From: Novipirellula artificiosorum
Lineage (GTDB): Bacteria > Planctomycetota > Planctomycetia > Pirellulales > Pirellulaceae
DNA length: 64,000 nt
Assembly (NCBI RefSeq): GCF_007860135.1
Contig: NZ_SJPV01000003.1
Location: 216,698 to 280,697 of the forward strand
Direction of reading: 5' to 3'
Positions within the stretch are counted from its first letter, which is position 1, and each line of letters begins with the position of its first letter. This document shows, piece after piece, positions 15,867 through 23,414 of this stretch. A program made the translations under genes and the position numbers. The notes beneath the pieces were generated by a model, which saw nothing but the letters and a program-made list of their open reading frames with translations, was not told the origin of the DNA and did not search any database.

Positions 15867-17444
15867 ATGTGGGGTGCTTCTCGTAACTGTCTTGTTGGTA
15901 CCACGAGCGTTGGGTTCGTGGTTACGACAGAGACTTTTACAGATGGAGCATTCATCTTGGATAACTGGTGGGAAATCGGTGTGCCCGATCCGGATGCGCC
16001 TGCGCTCGTTCGAGCGGTGGCGTATTACCGGCACTCGGCACAAGACCGACAAGAAAACTCGATACCGATTCAACAGGATCAGGTTCGGGCGTGGGCGATG
16101 GAACACGGCGTCGAGATCATTCGTGAGTTCTGTGACGCAGGACGATCGGGGCTGAATTCCGAAGGACGACCGGCCTTCACCGAAATGATGGAAGAGTGGA
16201 TCGCTAAACGCGATGACTTTGAATACGTTTTGTGTTTGGATGTCAGTCGTTGGGGGCGGTTTCAAGACATTGACTTGTCGGCGCAGTTCTCGGCGATCTG
16301 CAAGAAAAACGGTAAGCAGGTTATCTACACGACGATTGGCAAGCCGAAAGAGAACGATCCGCTCTATCCGGTTTACGTTCAGTTCGAGCGGTTCCGCGCT
16401 GCTCAGTACAGTCGCGAATTGAGTGACAAGGTTTGGCGCGGCTGCGTAAAAATAGCCGAGCAAGGCTACCTGGCCGGCGGTCCGCCGCCATACGGTTTGT
16501 CGCGGCTATTGCTCGATGAGAAGCGCGAACCGCTTCATGTGTTGGAGGCTGGCCAGCACAAGGGCATTCAAAATCAACGGGTGACGCTGGTCGAAGGGCC
16601 GCCAGAAGAAGTCGCCGTGATTCGCCGGATTTTCAACGAGTTCGTTGAGGAGGGGTTCTCGGAATATAGGATTGCCGAGGGACTCAACGATGACGGTATT
16701 CCTTCTCCGAGAGGCGGGCGGTGGGGCGCCGGCAGTGTGATCGCTCGACTGCGAAAAGAGAAGTACGCCGGCACGATGGTTTACAACCAAACCTCCGGAA
16801 AACTGAAAACGCCAAAGCATCCAAACCCGCCGGAGCAATGGGTTCGGACACCGGAAGCTTTTACGGGCGTCATCGACATCGAACTGTACTTGCGTGCTCA
16901 GGAAATCCTTGAGAAACGTAAACAGCGATACGACCCGGACTACATGCTGCGGCAGCTTGACTCACTGTACCGATCGCACGGCATGGTGCGGCCTGGATTG
17001 TTGCGTCTCAATGATGACTTGCCATCATCGGGATCGTACGGGCGACAATTTGGCTCGCTCGACCAGGCATTCCAAAAACTCTTCGATGGTGAACGGGACA
17101 AGGCTCGCGAGACGGTTCAGGACCAGATTCGAAGCCATGTACCTGAAACGCTGGCGTACTCCGACTTCTTGGTGCTCGACCAGAAGTTGACCGTTTCGAT
17201 TCAGCCCGCCGTTCCGATACCGCATGGCTACGAATCGTACTGGCCACTTCGCCGAGATACAAGGCCGGTCATCGACATGACGCTCGGCGTCCTTCTTTCC
17301 GAACCCGCAGACTTCAAGATTCTCGGGTTCATTGCCTTGCCTCGATTCGGATCGGACTCCAAGCCGCTGCGCTTCACCAGCTCATCGACCCGCACCGAAC
17401 TGTTCGGACGGACCGATTTGAACTTTCTTCAACAACTCCTTTAA
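15867..17444 (+). CDS. Large serine recombinase (second family)
   Basis: 525 aa if ATG 15867 is used; GTG starts at 15918 or 15981 are equally possible, since conserved sequence begins at ALVRAVAYYRHSAQD. Catalytic-domain features: YYRHSAQD with the probable nucleophile serine, SIPIQQDQV, FCDAGRSGL, RPAF, VLCLDVSRWGRFQD and the FERFRAAQYSRELSDKVWRG helix. A recombinase domain (FNEFVEEGFSEYRIAEGLNDDGIPSP, then KYAGTMVYNQ) follows. The zinc ribbon of the 4396-5931 protein was not seen, so the two belong to different subfamilies. First gene of an operon: 12 bases separate it from the RepB-like gene. Known in other bacteria as a recombinase next to paired ParB/RepB-like proteins; target site not identified. 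Confidence 0.9.
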   Translation: MWGASRNCLVGTTSVGFVVTTETFTDGAFILDNWWEIGVPDPDAPALVRAVAYYRHSAQDRQENSIPIQQDQVRAWAMEHGVEIIREFCDAGRSGLNSEGRPAFTEMMEEWIAKRDDFEYVLCLDVSRWGRFQDIDLSAQFSAICKKNGKQVIYTTIGKPKENDPLYPVYVQFERFRAAQYSRELSDKVWRGCVKIAEQGYLAGGPPPYGLSRLLLDEKREPLHVLEAGQHKGIQNQRVTLVEGPPEEVAVIRRIFNEFVEEGFSEYRIAEGLNDDGIPSPRGGRWGAGSVIARLRKEKYAGTMVYNQTSGKLKTPKHPNPPEQWVRTPEAFTGVIDIELYLRAQEILEKRKQRYDPDYMLRQLDSLYRSHGMVRPGLLRLNDDLPSSGSYGRQFGSLDQAFQKLFDGERDKARETVQDQIRSHVPETLAYSDFLVLDQKLTVSIQPAVPIPHGYESYWPLRRDTRPVIDMTLGVLLSEPADFKILGFIALPRFGSDSKPLRFTSSSTRTELFGRTDLNFLQQLL

Positions 17445-17456
17445 CGAAAGAACAAC

Positions 17457-18362
17457 ATGGAACCACTCACCAACATCTGCTCGATCGCCAACCGTAGGTA
17501 CGAAGAGGTACCGATCGAGAAAGTGAAAGTCATCAATTCGCGGAATCGCGACAAAGAACAGTTCGAGATGAATGTCGAAAGTATCGAGGGCGTCGGGCTG
17601 ATGAAGCCGATCCGGGTTAACGACAAGTTTCTCGACACGACCGGGTTTTACGAATTGATTTGCGGTGAGGGTCGGCTATTGGCCCACAAGCAGCTCGCCA
17701 AGACGCACGTTCCGGCCGAAGTCGTGACATGCACTCGGAAAGAGGCACTGCTGCAATCGCTGATCGAGAACATCGCCCGAACGAAACCGGGCAGTATGGA
17801 TTTCGCTCGGGAGCTGAAGCGTTTGCACGACGAGGGTTGGGAATACAAACGGATCGCCCAGATCGCTTGTAAATCGGAACACTACATTCGTGACTACATC
17901 CGGTTGGTCGAACAGGGGGAAGAGCGTTTGATCCAAGGGGTCGAGAATGGCATTTTTCCGATCAAGTTCGCGATTCAGGTTTCGTCGACGGAGGATTCTC
18001 AGATCCAAAACGTTTTGATGGATGCGTTCGATGCGGGCCTGGTCACGACGAACAACTTTGGCCAAGCCCGGCGAATCATCTCGGCAAGGGCGAAGCAATC
18101 AAAGAAATCGCCGGCTAGCCGAGACTACACCGTTGTCCAATTACGACAGGACATCGCCGAGACAACGCGTGTAAAAACATCGTACGTCCGTGAGGCGAAA
18201 ACGAAAGAGAACCGGTTTATGACGCTGTTGTCCGGCGTGAACATGCTGTTTAAGGACGGGGGACTGGTCGAGCTACTCAAACAGCAGCAGCTCGACAAGC
18301 GTCCGGAGCTTTCTGGCGACTTTCAATTTGATCCATCCGCCAATTCGGAGGTGTCATCATGA
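17457..18362 (+). CDS. ParB/RepB-like protein 1, 301 aa
   Basis: N-terminal ParB domain at about residues 15-110: VPIEKVKVINSRNRDKEQF, then GLMKPIRVND, YELICGEGRLLAHKQLAKTH (the GE.R..A motif) and LIENIARTKPGSMDFA (the E..R box, here ENIART). A helix-turn-helix segment follows (YKRIAQIACKSEHYIRDYIR). The C-terminal part resembles the plasmid RepB family. ParB-type proteins bind DNA and often CTP. There is no ParA homologue nearby, so classical partition is doubtful. It ends in an ATGA overlap with the next RepB-like gene. Probably works with the recombinase, for instance as an accessory DNA-bridging factor. Confidence 0.87.
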   Translation: MEPLTNICSIANRRYEEVPIEKVKVINSRNRDKEQFEMNVESIEGVGLMKPIRVNDKFLDTTGFYELICGEGRLLAHKQLAKTHVPAEVVTCTRKEALLQSLIENIARTKPGSMDFARELKRLHDEGWEYKRIAQIACKSEHYIRDYIRLVEQGEERLIQGVENGIFPIKFAIQVSSTEDSQIQNVLMDAFDAGLVTTNNFGQARRIISARAKQSKKSPASRDYTVVQLRQDIAETTRVKTSYVREAKTKENRFMTLLSGVNMLFKDGGLVELLKQQQLDKRPELSGDFQFDPSANSEVSS

Positions 18363-19216
18363 GTGCCAACGGACAGAACGGTAAACCGGTTCACGGCATC
18401 GACGTCTCGATCGTCAAACTGGTGCCACGAAACGAACGCAAGGTCGCCAAAAAGTATCGACAACGGATCGAGGCAAGTCTGCGAGCTGTAGGGTTGATCG
18501 ATCCGCTGATTGTCTATCCGCTCGAGGATGGATACGAGATTCTCGACGGAGCACTTCGCTATCGGATTCTGTTGGACCTGGGGATTGAGACGGTGCCGTG
18601 CTTGGTTCACAATACCCGCGACGGATTCACTGGCAACCGGATGGTCAACCAATTGAGCGCGTCGCAGGAAATGCGAATGCTTCGCAAGTCGCTTGAAGAG
18701 CTCGATGAGAAGACGATTGCGAATGCTCTTGGTATGCAAAGCATTGGTCACCGGCTCAACAAAGGCCTTCTCGCCAAACTTCATCCCGAGGTGGTGAAGG
18801 CGTTCAATGGTAATAAGATTAACTTGCAAACCGCTCGCGAGTTGGTCAACGTCAAACAGGACCGCCAGCACGAGATCCTCAAACTAATGCAGTCGTGCAA
18901 CGACTATAGCACGACGTTCGCACGGGGGCTGGTGCTGAAGACGCCGGCGGGGAAGCGGGCGAATACGAACGCGACGAGGACGCCGTGGACACAGGCCGAC
19001 GAAAAGAAGAGTCAACTACTCAAGAAGCTACGAGAAGCCGAACAGCAACAGAATTTCTATTCGGGGCTTTATCGCCAGTACACGACAAACTTGTTGAAAC
19101 TCATCATTTACGTCCGCACGTTACTCAATAATGTCGAGGTGAAAACGTATCTGCTGGCTCATCATGCTGAGCTGGCGCAGGTCTTTGAAGAAATCCTCGA
19201 GAGCACGGAGGGTTGA
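18359..19216 (+). CDS. ParB/RepB-like protein 2, 285 aa
   Basis: Diverged partner of the preceding gene, overlapping it by four bases. The ParB-like domain shows VPRNERKVAKKYRQRIEASL, then GLIDPLIVYPLEDGYEILDG and ALRYRILLDLGIETVPCLV (G...RY..L..LG). A central helical part (RMLRKSLEELDEKTIANALG) may be the HTH. The tail carries a coiled-coil-like segment LLKKLREAEQQQNF. Likely forms a complex with ParB/RepB-like protein 1. The last codons contain GGAGGG, which doubles as the ribosome site for the repeat protein that starts at 19218, so expression of the two is coupled. Confidence 0.85.
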   Translation: MSANGQNGKPVHGIDVSIVKLVPRNERKVAKKYRQRIEASLRAVGLIDPLIVYPLEDGYEILDGALRYRILLDLGIETVPCLVHNTRDGFTGNRMVNQLSASQEMRMLRKSLEELDEKTIANALGMQSIGHRLNKGLLAKLHPEVVKAFNGNKINLQTARELVNVKQDRQHEILKLMQSCNDYSTTFARGLVLKTPAGKRANTNATRTPWTQADEKKSQLLKKLREAEQQQNFYSGLYRQYTTNLLKLIIYVRTLLNNVEVKTYLLAHHAELAQVFEEILESTEG

Positions 19217-19217
19217 C

Positions 19218-20783
19218 ATGCCGCGAGAGATTTGGACAAAGGACAAAATCATTGCCCGACTGCAGAAATGGCATGACGAGGGTGTTCCCGTTGGCAAGTT
19301 GTGGGCGCAGGATTCTGGCGTAACTTCGAGATCATCGGCCGTGTTCGGGTCGTGGCGGCAAGCGTTGGAGGCTGCCGGCTTCGCGTCGGTACGTGAACGC
19401 TGGTCTCGCAAACGCATCCTATGCGAGCTAAAAGAGCGACACGAGGGCAAAATCGTGGACGATAGCAAGCTGGTTTGTGCTGCGATTCGACACTTCGGTT
19501 CGATACGCAAAGCACTGGCCGCCGCAGGCTTGCCATGCAAAACGAAACCGCCCGCTCACCCCGATTGGACAAGACAAACGGCGATCAACGCCATTCGCAA
19601 GTATGTCGAAGACGGTCATAACATACGATTGACGCGCCGTAAAGATCCGGAGCTCTATGCTGCGGCAAAGCGACTGTTCGGCAATTGGAGGGTCGCACGA
19701 TCGGCCGCCGGCTTTCCGTTTCAGGCAAAAGTCACGTATTCGGAGGCGGAGGTCAAACGCCGAATCATGCGTTTGCACCGAGAAGGTCAGTCACTATCGA
19801 ACATGCGAGATAGGGACTTCGATCTCCATCGTTCAGCGTATAGGTGGTTCGGTTCCTGGGGAGAGGCAGTGCGATCGGTCGGCTTGGAATGGACGATGCA
19901 TCGCCGTTGGTCCAAGAGGAAGGTGATTGAGGCGATTCGCAAACGCAATGCCCAGGGTCACGTGTTGTGTCGAACATGGCGTGAAGAAAAATCCTTGTTT
20001 CGAGCCGCCGTAAATTGGTTCGGAAACTGGGGAACCGCTTTAGAGGCGGCTGGGTTTGAGCCAATTCATCGAGAACGATGGACACAGCAACGAGTGATCG
20101 AGCGATTGAAGGCGTGGCGTGAACGATCGACGGATACAAGCCTCTGTGAATCGGAACCGAACCTAGCCGATGCAGCGATACGGTTTTTCGGCGGATTGGA
20201 CAAAGCCTTTGAGGAAGCGGACATCGAGCCGTCACCGCGATATTGGACGGATGTACGCGTGATTGCCGAAATACAAGAGCGATATGTGAATGGCAAGCCA
20301 AAGCATATTCAAGGGTTGGGTGATATACGCCTTGCCAATGCCGCAAAGCGACGGTTTGGATCTTGGGCTAAAGCCGTCAAGGCTGCGGGCCTTGCTGATC
20401 GAATTCCAATCTCCAAACCTCTCAAGCGCTGGACAAGGCAGAAGGTCATTGAAGCAATAATACTCGCGCGCAGTGAAGGTATTCGTCTTACCGGTATCAG
20501 CAAGAGCGATCAGAGTCTCTACAACGCGGCCAAAACCCACTTCGGAACTTGGCACGCGGCGATGATCGCTGCTGGCATTCCGCCTTCTCGGCGCCAATGG
20601 AGCAAGCGAGTCATCATCCAAGAGATCCAGCAGCGACAACGCGACGGCCAATCGCTCGTTTGCAGACACCCCGACAACACCAACATGGCCGCAGCGGCCC
20701 AGCGACATTTCGGATCCTGGACCGCCGCGTTATCCGCCGCGGGCATCCAAACCAAACAAACAACACGGAAGGTGGCCTCATGA
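19218..20783 (+). CDS. Nine-repeat protein of homing-endonuclease-associated (FGSW) repeats, 521 aa
   Basis: Start MPREIWTKDK at 19218, right after GGAGGGTTGAC. The whole protein is nine tandem modules of about 55-60 residues. Each has W(S/T)...VI..I......G, a variable middle, and a (A)A...FG(S/N)W..AL.AAG end, for example AAVNWFGNWGTALEAAG and AAAQRHFGSWTAALSAAG. This matches the homing endonuclease-associated repeat (HNH_repeat, conserved FGSW). No HNH, GIY-YIG or other catalytic motif was found, so it is a repeat-only protein, probably DNA-binding. Modules 4 and 6 are most diverged (for example FFGGLDKAFEEA). The stop overlaps the next repeat gene by four bases. Function not established. 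Confidence 0.85.
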   Translation: MPREIWTKDKIIARLQKWHDEGVPVGKLWAQDSGVTSRSSAVFGSWRQALEAAGFASVRERWSRKRILCELKERHEGKIVDDSKLVCAAIRHFGSIRKALAAAGLPCKTKPPAHPDWTRQTAINAIRKYVEDGHNIRLTRRKDPELYAAAKRLFGNWRVARSAAGFPFQAKVTYSEAEVKRRIMRLHREGQSLSNMRDRDFDLHRSAYRWFGSWGEAVRSVGLEWTMHRRWSKRKVIEAIRKRNAQGHVLCRTWREEKSLFRAAVNWFGNWGTALEAAGFEPIHRERWTQQRVIERLKAWRERSTDTSLCESEPNLADAAIRFFGGLDKAFEEADIEPSPRYWTDVRVIAEIQERYVNGKPKHIQGLGDIRLANAAKRRFGSWAKAVKAAGLADRIPISKPLKRWTRQKVIEAIILARSEGIRLTGISKSDQSLYNAAKTHFGTWHAAMIAAGIPPSRRQWSKRVIIQEIQQRQRDGQSLVCRHPDNTNMAAAAQRHFGSWTAALSAAGIQTKQTTRKVAS

Positions 20784-21319
20784 TTCGCGAAACCATCATC
20801 CGCAACATCGTCAAGCGTGACGTCGCCAGAGAGAGTTTGCTCGAAGATGACGTCCGCCGCGACGATGAACTCCTCCACGCCGCCGCGTGCGACGAGTTCG
20901 GTGCGTGGACAACGGCACTCACTTACGCAGGCGTCAACGTACACCACGTTGGCCCACGTCGCGACCTCACGCAAGCCCGTGTAGAACAACAACTCCGCCG
21001 ATTGTGTACGACAGGCTACGACCTTGGGGCCGTGGTGAACCGAAGTCGGGATCGCGCGCTCTATGAAGCGGCCCTCCGCTACCACGGCACCTGGCGAAAG
21101 GCACTCACGGCCGCCGGAATCAACCTAACGAACGTCTCCCGCCGCCGTCCGCCGCACATGGATCGCAACACAATTTTGCACTGGATCAGAGAGCGTCATG
21201 CGACTGGGCAGAGCATGACATTCTCGAGTGTTTGCTTAGAAAATCGGGACGTCGCGTTGGCGATCAAACGCACATTTGGAAGTTGGAAAGCAGCAATCGT
21301 AGCGGCCAACGTAGAGTGA
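20780..21319 (+). CDS. Three-repeat FGSW protein, 179 aa
   Basis: Starts in the ATGA overlap with the nine-repeat gene. Three modules of the same repeat: the first ends AACDEFGAWTTALTYAG, the second AALRYHGTWRKALTAAG, the third AIKRTFGSWKAAIVAA. The first lacks the leading tryptophan (it begins MIRETIIRNIVKRD), so the gene could be a separated continuation of the upstream array, although the frame difference and start context suggest two coupled products. No catalytic domain. Last gene of the recombinase operon. Confidence 0.8.
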   Translation: MIRETIIRNIVKRDVARESLLEDDVRRDDELLHAAACDEFGAWTTALTYAGVNVHHVGPRRDLTQARVEQQLRRLCTTGYDLGAVVNRSRDRALYEAALRYHGTWRKALTAAGINLTNVSRRRPPHMDRNTILHWIRERHATGQSMTFSSVCLENRDVALAIKRTFGSWKAAIVAANVE

Positions 21320-21760
21320 CCAGCGTATTTGAATCGGGAGGATGCTATCGATGGCAGCGTCTATGTCACGCCGTGCGTCCGATAATCACTGCTATGTGGC
21401 GAGTATTTGGCGATTAATGCGGTTCTACCAACGGAGGCAGTACTCAGGCGTTTCCGTGTGAACATGGAGCGTTCACTACTGAACATTGCACCGGACTAAG
21501 GTTGTTCACACGAAATCTCTCCCAAATCATTACCGTCGCTGGCTTTTCCCGATTGCACAAAACAGAGCCCCACCGCAATTGAGTTGTGCACGGGAGAGCG
21601 ATTTCAACTCGATAGACACGAATCCCCAAAATATGCAGTGACAATTGGTTGAGAATGCCATTTTCGCTTTTGATCATCAGATACTGAGATCTCACAAGCT
21701 GAAAAATCACATCGCCGGCAACTCGGATCAACATCGTCTTCTGTCGATCGGGTTACACAA
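21320..21760 (+). other. Intergenic region with dispersed repeat, 441 bases
   Basis: Between the repeat-protein operon and the convergent propeller gene. Contains the repeat copy at 21556-21604. No gene-like frame; the minus-strand frame at 21.4-21.7 kb has no recognisable content. No strong terminator hairpin was found. Confidence 0.4.
21556..21604 (+). repeat. Dispersed repeat, copy 2
   Basis: CACAAAACAGAG, then CAATTGAGTTGTGCACGGG and AGAGCGATT: the same order and spacing as at 6492-6540. A CCAAATCATTACCG stretch about 50 bases upstream is shared with the copy near 28779. Located just after the FGSW-repeat operon. Confidence 0.65.
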
Positions 21761-23038
21761 CTACTCGTTGGGCTGTGGACCAATGGCCAGCGATGCGTGG
21801 CCGTGGCCCGTTGGCAGGATGTACGGAGACCGGATCAATCGAAAGCCCTCAACATCGTATACCGCGACATGGTGGGCAAATGCGCAACCGACGAACAATT
21901 TGTCGCCCGTTGGCGAAAACTCAATCCCTTGTGGCCCAGCCTCGACAGGTATCTGAGCGAGCATTCGCATGGGCTTGCTCTTTAAATCGATAATGGCCAG
22001 ACGGGAAAAGGCTTGGGTTGCATTATAATTCGCAGTGTTTCCAAGACAGGTGACGACGGCCATGTCACCATCGGGATGGATCGCGAGGCTCTCAAGCCCA
22101 TCGGCAACTTGGGGTATGGCTTCCGTGACAGCGGGCTGTTCGAGTGTCATGTCAATACTCAGAACGGCGTCAAGCACTCCTTTGTTGGGGACGCCCGCCC
22201 CATTCATAAACAACACACGCTTGCCATCTGGGCTGAAGCGGGGAGCAAACGGCCCGTCGATACTTCCAAGTTTCGGAGACATCTTGACCTGATGCAAAAA
22301 CTCGATGCGATCACCGTCTACTGAGAAAAGGTAGACCTGTACGTCAACGTCTTTTCCGCAGTCATTTTCCGTGTAATCATGGCTCAGAGCCGTAGCGATG
22401 ATTCGGTCACCCTTTGGGCTAATATCGAAACCGACCTGTATGAATGGCGTCGGATTCGTTCTAGCCAACTCGAGTTCTTTTCCGACGATCTTGTAGACGC
22501 AAAATTCCCGCCAACAGGTGACGATGACGTGTTGACCGTCGGGATGCATCCGAACGTGCCAAGGATGTGGAGGCAATTCAATCGTTTGTGATACTGTCAA
22601 GTTGGGCGAATCAAGGTCGATGACGCTCAGTACATTCTGCCGGTCGGCAGGAAGCGTGCTGTAGTCGGTTGTGAGACACGTTGGATCGTCCGGTTGCCAG
22701 CTATGGTTGGTGACGAATCCCAGTCGTCCGTCTTTCGACATCGCCATATGCGGCGGTCCGGTAATCGTGACGGGGACAGTCTCGAAAACTGTTCGAACAC
22801 TCGGTGGTTCGTCCCGGTCAAGGTCGATGACCGTAATCGAGTCCGAAATGGTTTTGGTGCGGTCAAATAATCCGTTTTCATCTAGCTGAATGACTGTAGC
22901 GCCATCATTTGCGCTCAATAGTCGAATGGGTGTCCCTGTTGTTAAGTACGAAGGTTCCTCTGCTTGACCGGTTGCGTGCCATGTCAAAAGCCAGACGAAG
23001 GCACCCACCACAAAGCGTCCTGAGTTGAAGCTAGTCAT
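21761..23038 (-). CDS. Secreted beta-propeller (YVTN/lactonase-like) protein, 425 aa
   Basis: Signal peptide at residues 1-27 (hydrophobic VVGAFVWLLTWHATGQ, cleavage near AEE). Repeated blade motifs of the form (M/F)SPDGK.(V/L)(F/V)V follow: MSKDGRLGFVTNHSW, MHPDGQHVIVTCW, FSPDGKRVLFMNG, IHPDGDMAVVTCLG and FSPTGDKLFVGC, each with an intervening V..IDL strand. This is typical of YVTN-type propellers and 6-phosphogluconolactonase-like folds. No catalytic residues could be assigned. The first bases overlap an FGE relic on the same strand. Probably periplasmic; function unknown. Confidence 0.75.
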   Translation of the reverse strand: MTSFNSGRFVVGAFVWLLTWHATGQAEEPSYLTTGTPIRLLSANDGATVIQLDENGLFDRTKTISDSITVIDLDRDEPPSVRTVFETVPVTITGPPHMAMSKDGRLGFVTNHSWQPDDPTCLTTDYSTLPADRQNVLSVIDLDSPNLTVSQTIELPPHPWHVRMHPDGQHVIVTCWREFCVYKIVGKELELARTNPTPFIQVGFDISPKGDRIIATALSHDYTENDCGKDVDVQVYLFSVDGDRIEFLHQVKMSPKLGSIDGPFAPRFSPDGKRVLFMNGAGVPNKGVLDAVLSIDMTLEQPAVTEAIPQVADGLESLAIHPDGDMAVVTCLGNTANYNATQAFSRLAIIDLKSKPMRMLAQIPVEAGPQGIEFSPTGDKLFVGCAFAHHVAVYDVEGFRLIRSPYILPTGHGHASLAIGPQPNE

Positions 23039-23253
23039 GTCGATTCTCCATTAATAAAAGGCAAGCGTTCGAATGCTAATTGCATGCTTCGGACATTGGC
23101 GTGCTGAGGCCGTGAGCGAGCACTACGAGTTGCCTCGTAGACGCTCAAATAGAACGGTTTTGTAATTCGAACGGGATTTTGAATCTCACCGTCCTTCTGT
23201 CCTTCATTATCCTCGAGCGATGCCATCGAGAACACACCCGGTGGGATCAGCAT
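23035..23253 (-). pseudogene. Relic of formylglycine-generating-enzyme (sulfatase-modifying) domain
   Basis: The frame starts MLIPPGVFSMASLEDNEG and continues NPVRITKPFYLSVYEATR. This is the canonical start of the FGE-sulfatase domain (M.LIPPGEF.MGS..D.EG....E.P.HRV.ITKPFYLG.YEVT). After YEAT the similarity stops and the remaining 28 residues are unrelated, ending against the propeller gene. The conserved G of MGS is replaced by A. A full domain is over 200 residues, so this is a remnant of a gene of which only the first 45 codons remain. Confidence 0.75.
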
Positions 23254-23414
23254 CGCAAAACAGGAATAGAGTGAAAGTCGAAAACACGACCTTTAGAATT
23301 CTTAATTGCTGGGATTCTCCAACTTTCACTTGGAGGTCATTTCCGCTGCGACGAGACTCGCTTGTTGAGTCCCTATCTTAACGATATTCAATCTGGTCGT
23401 TGACAGGGGTGGAT

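Noticed and set aside
15867-21319. Plasmid partition cassette
   Set aside because: ParB-like proteins occur without ParA, replication protein or centromere-like repeats, so partition is not supported.
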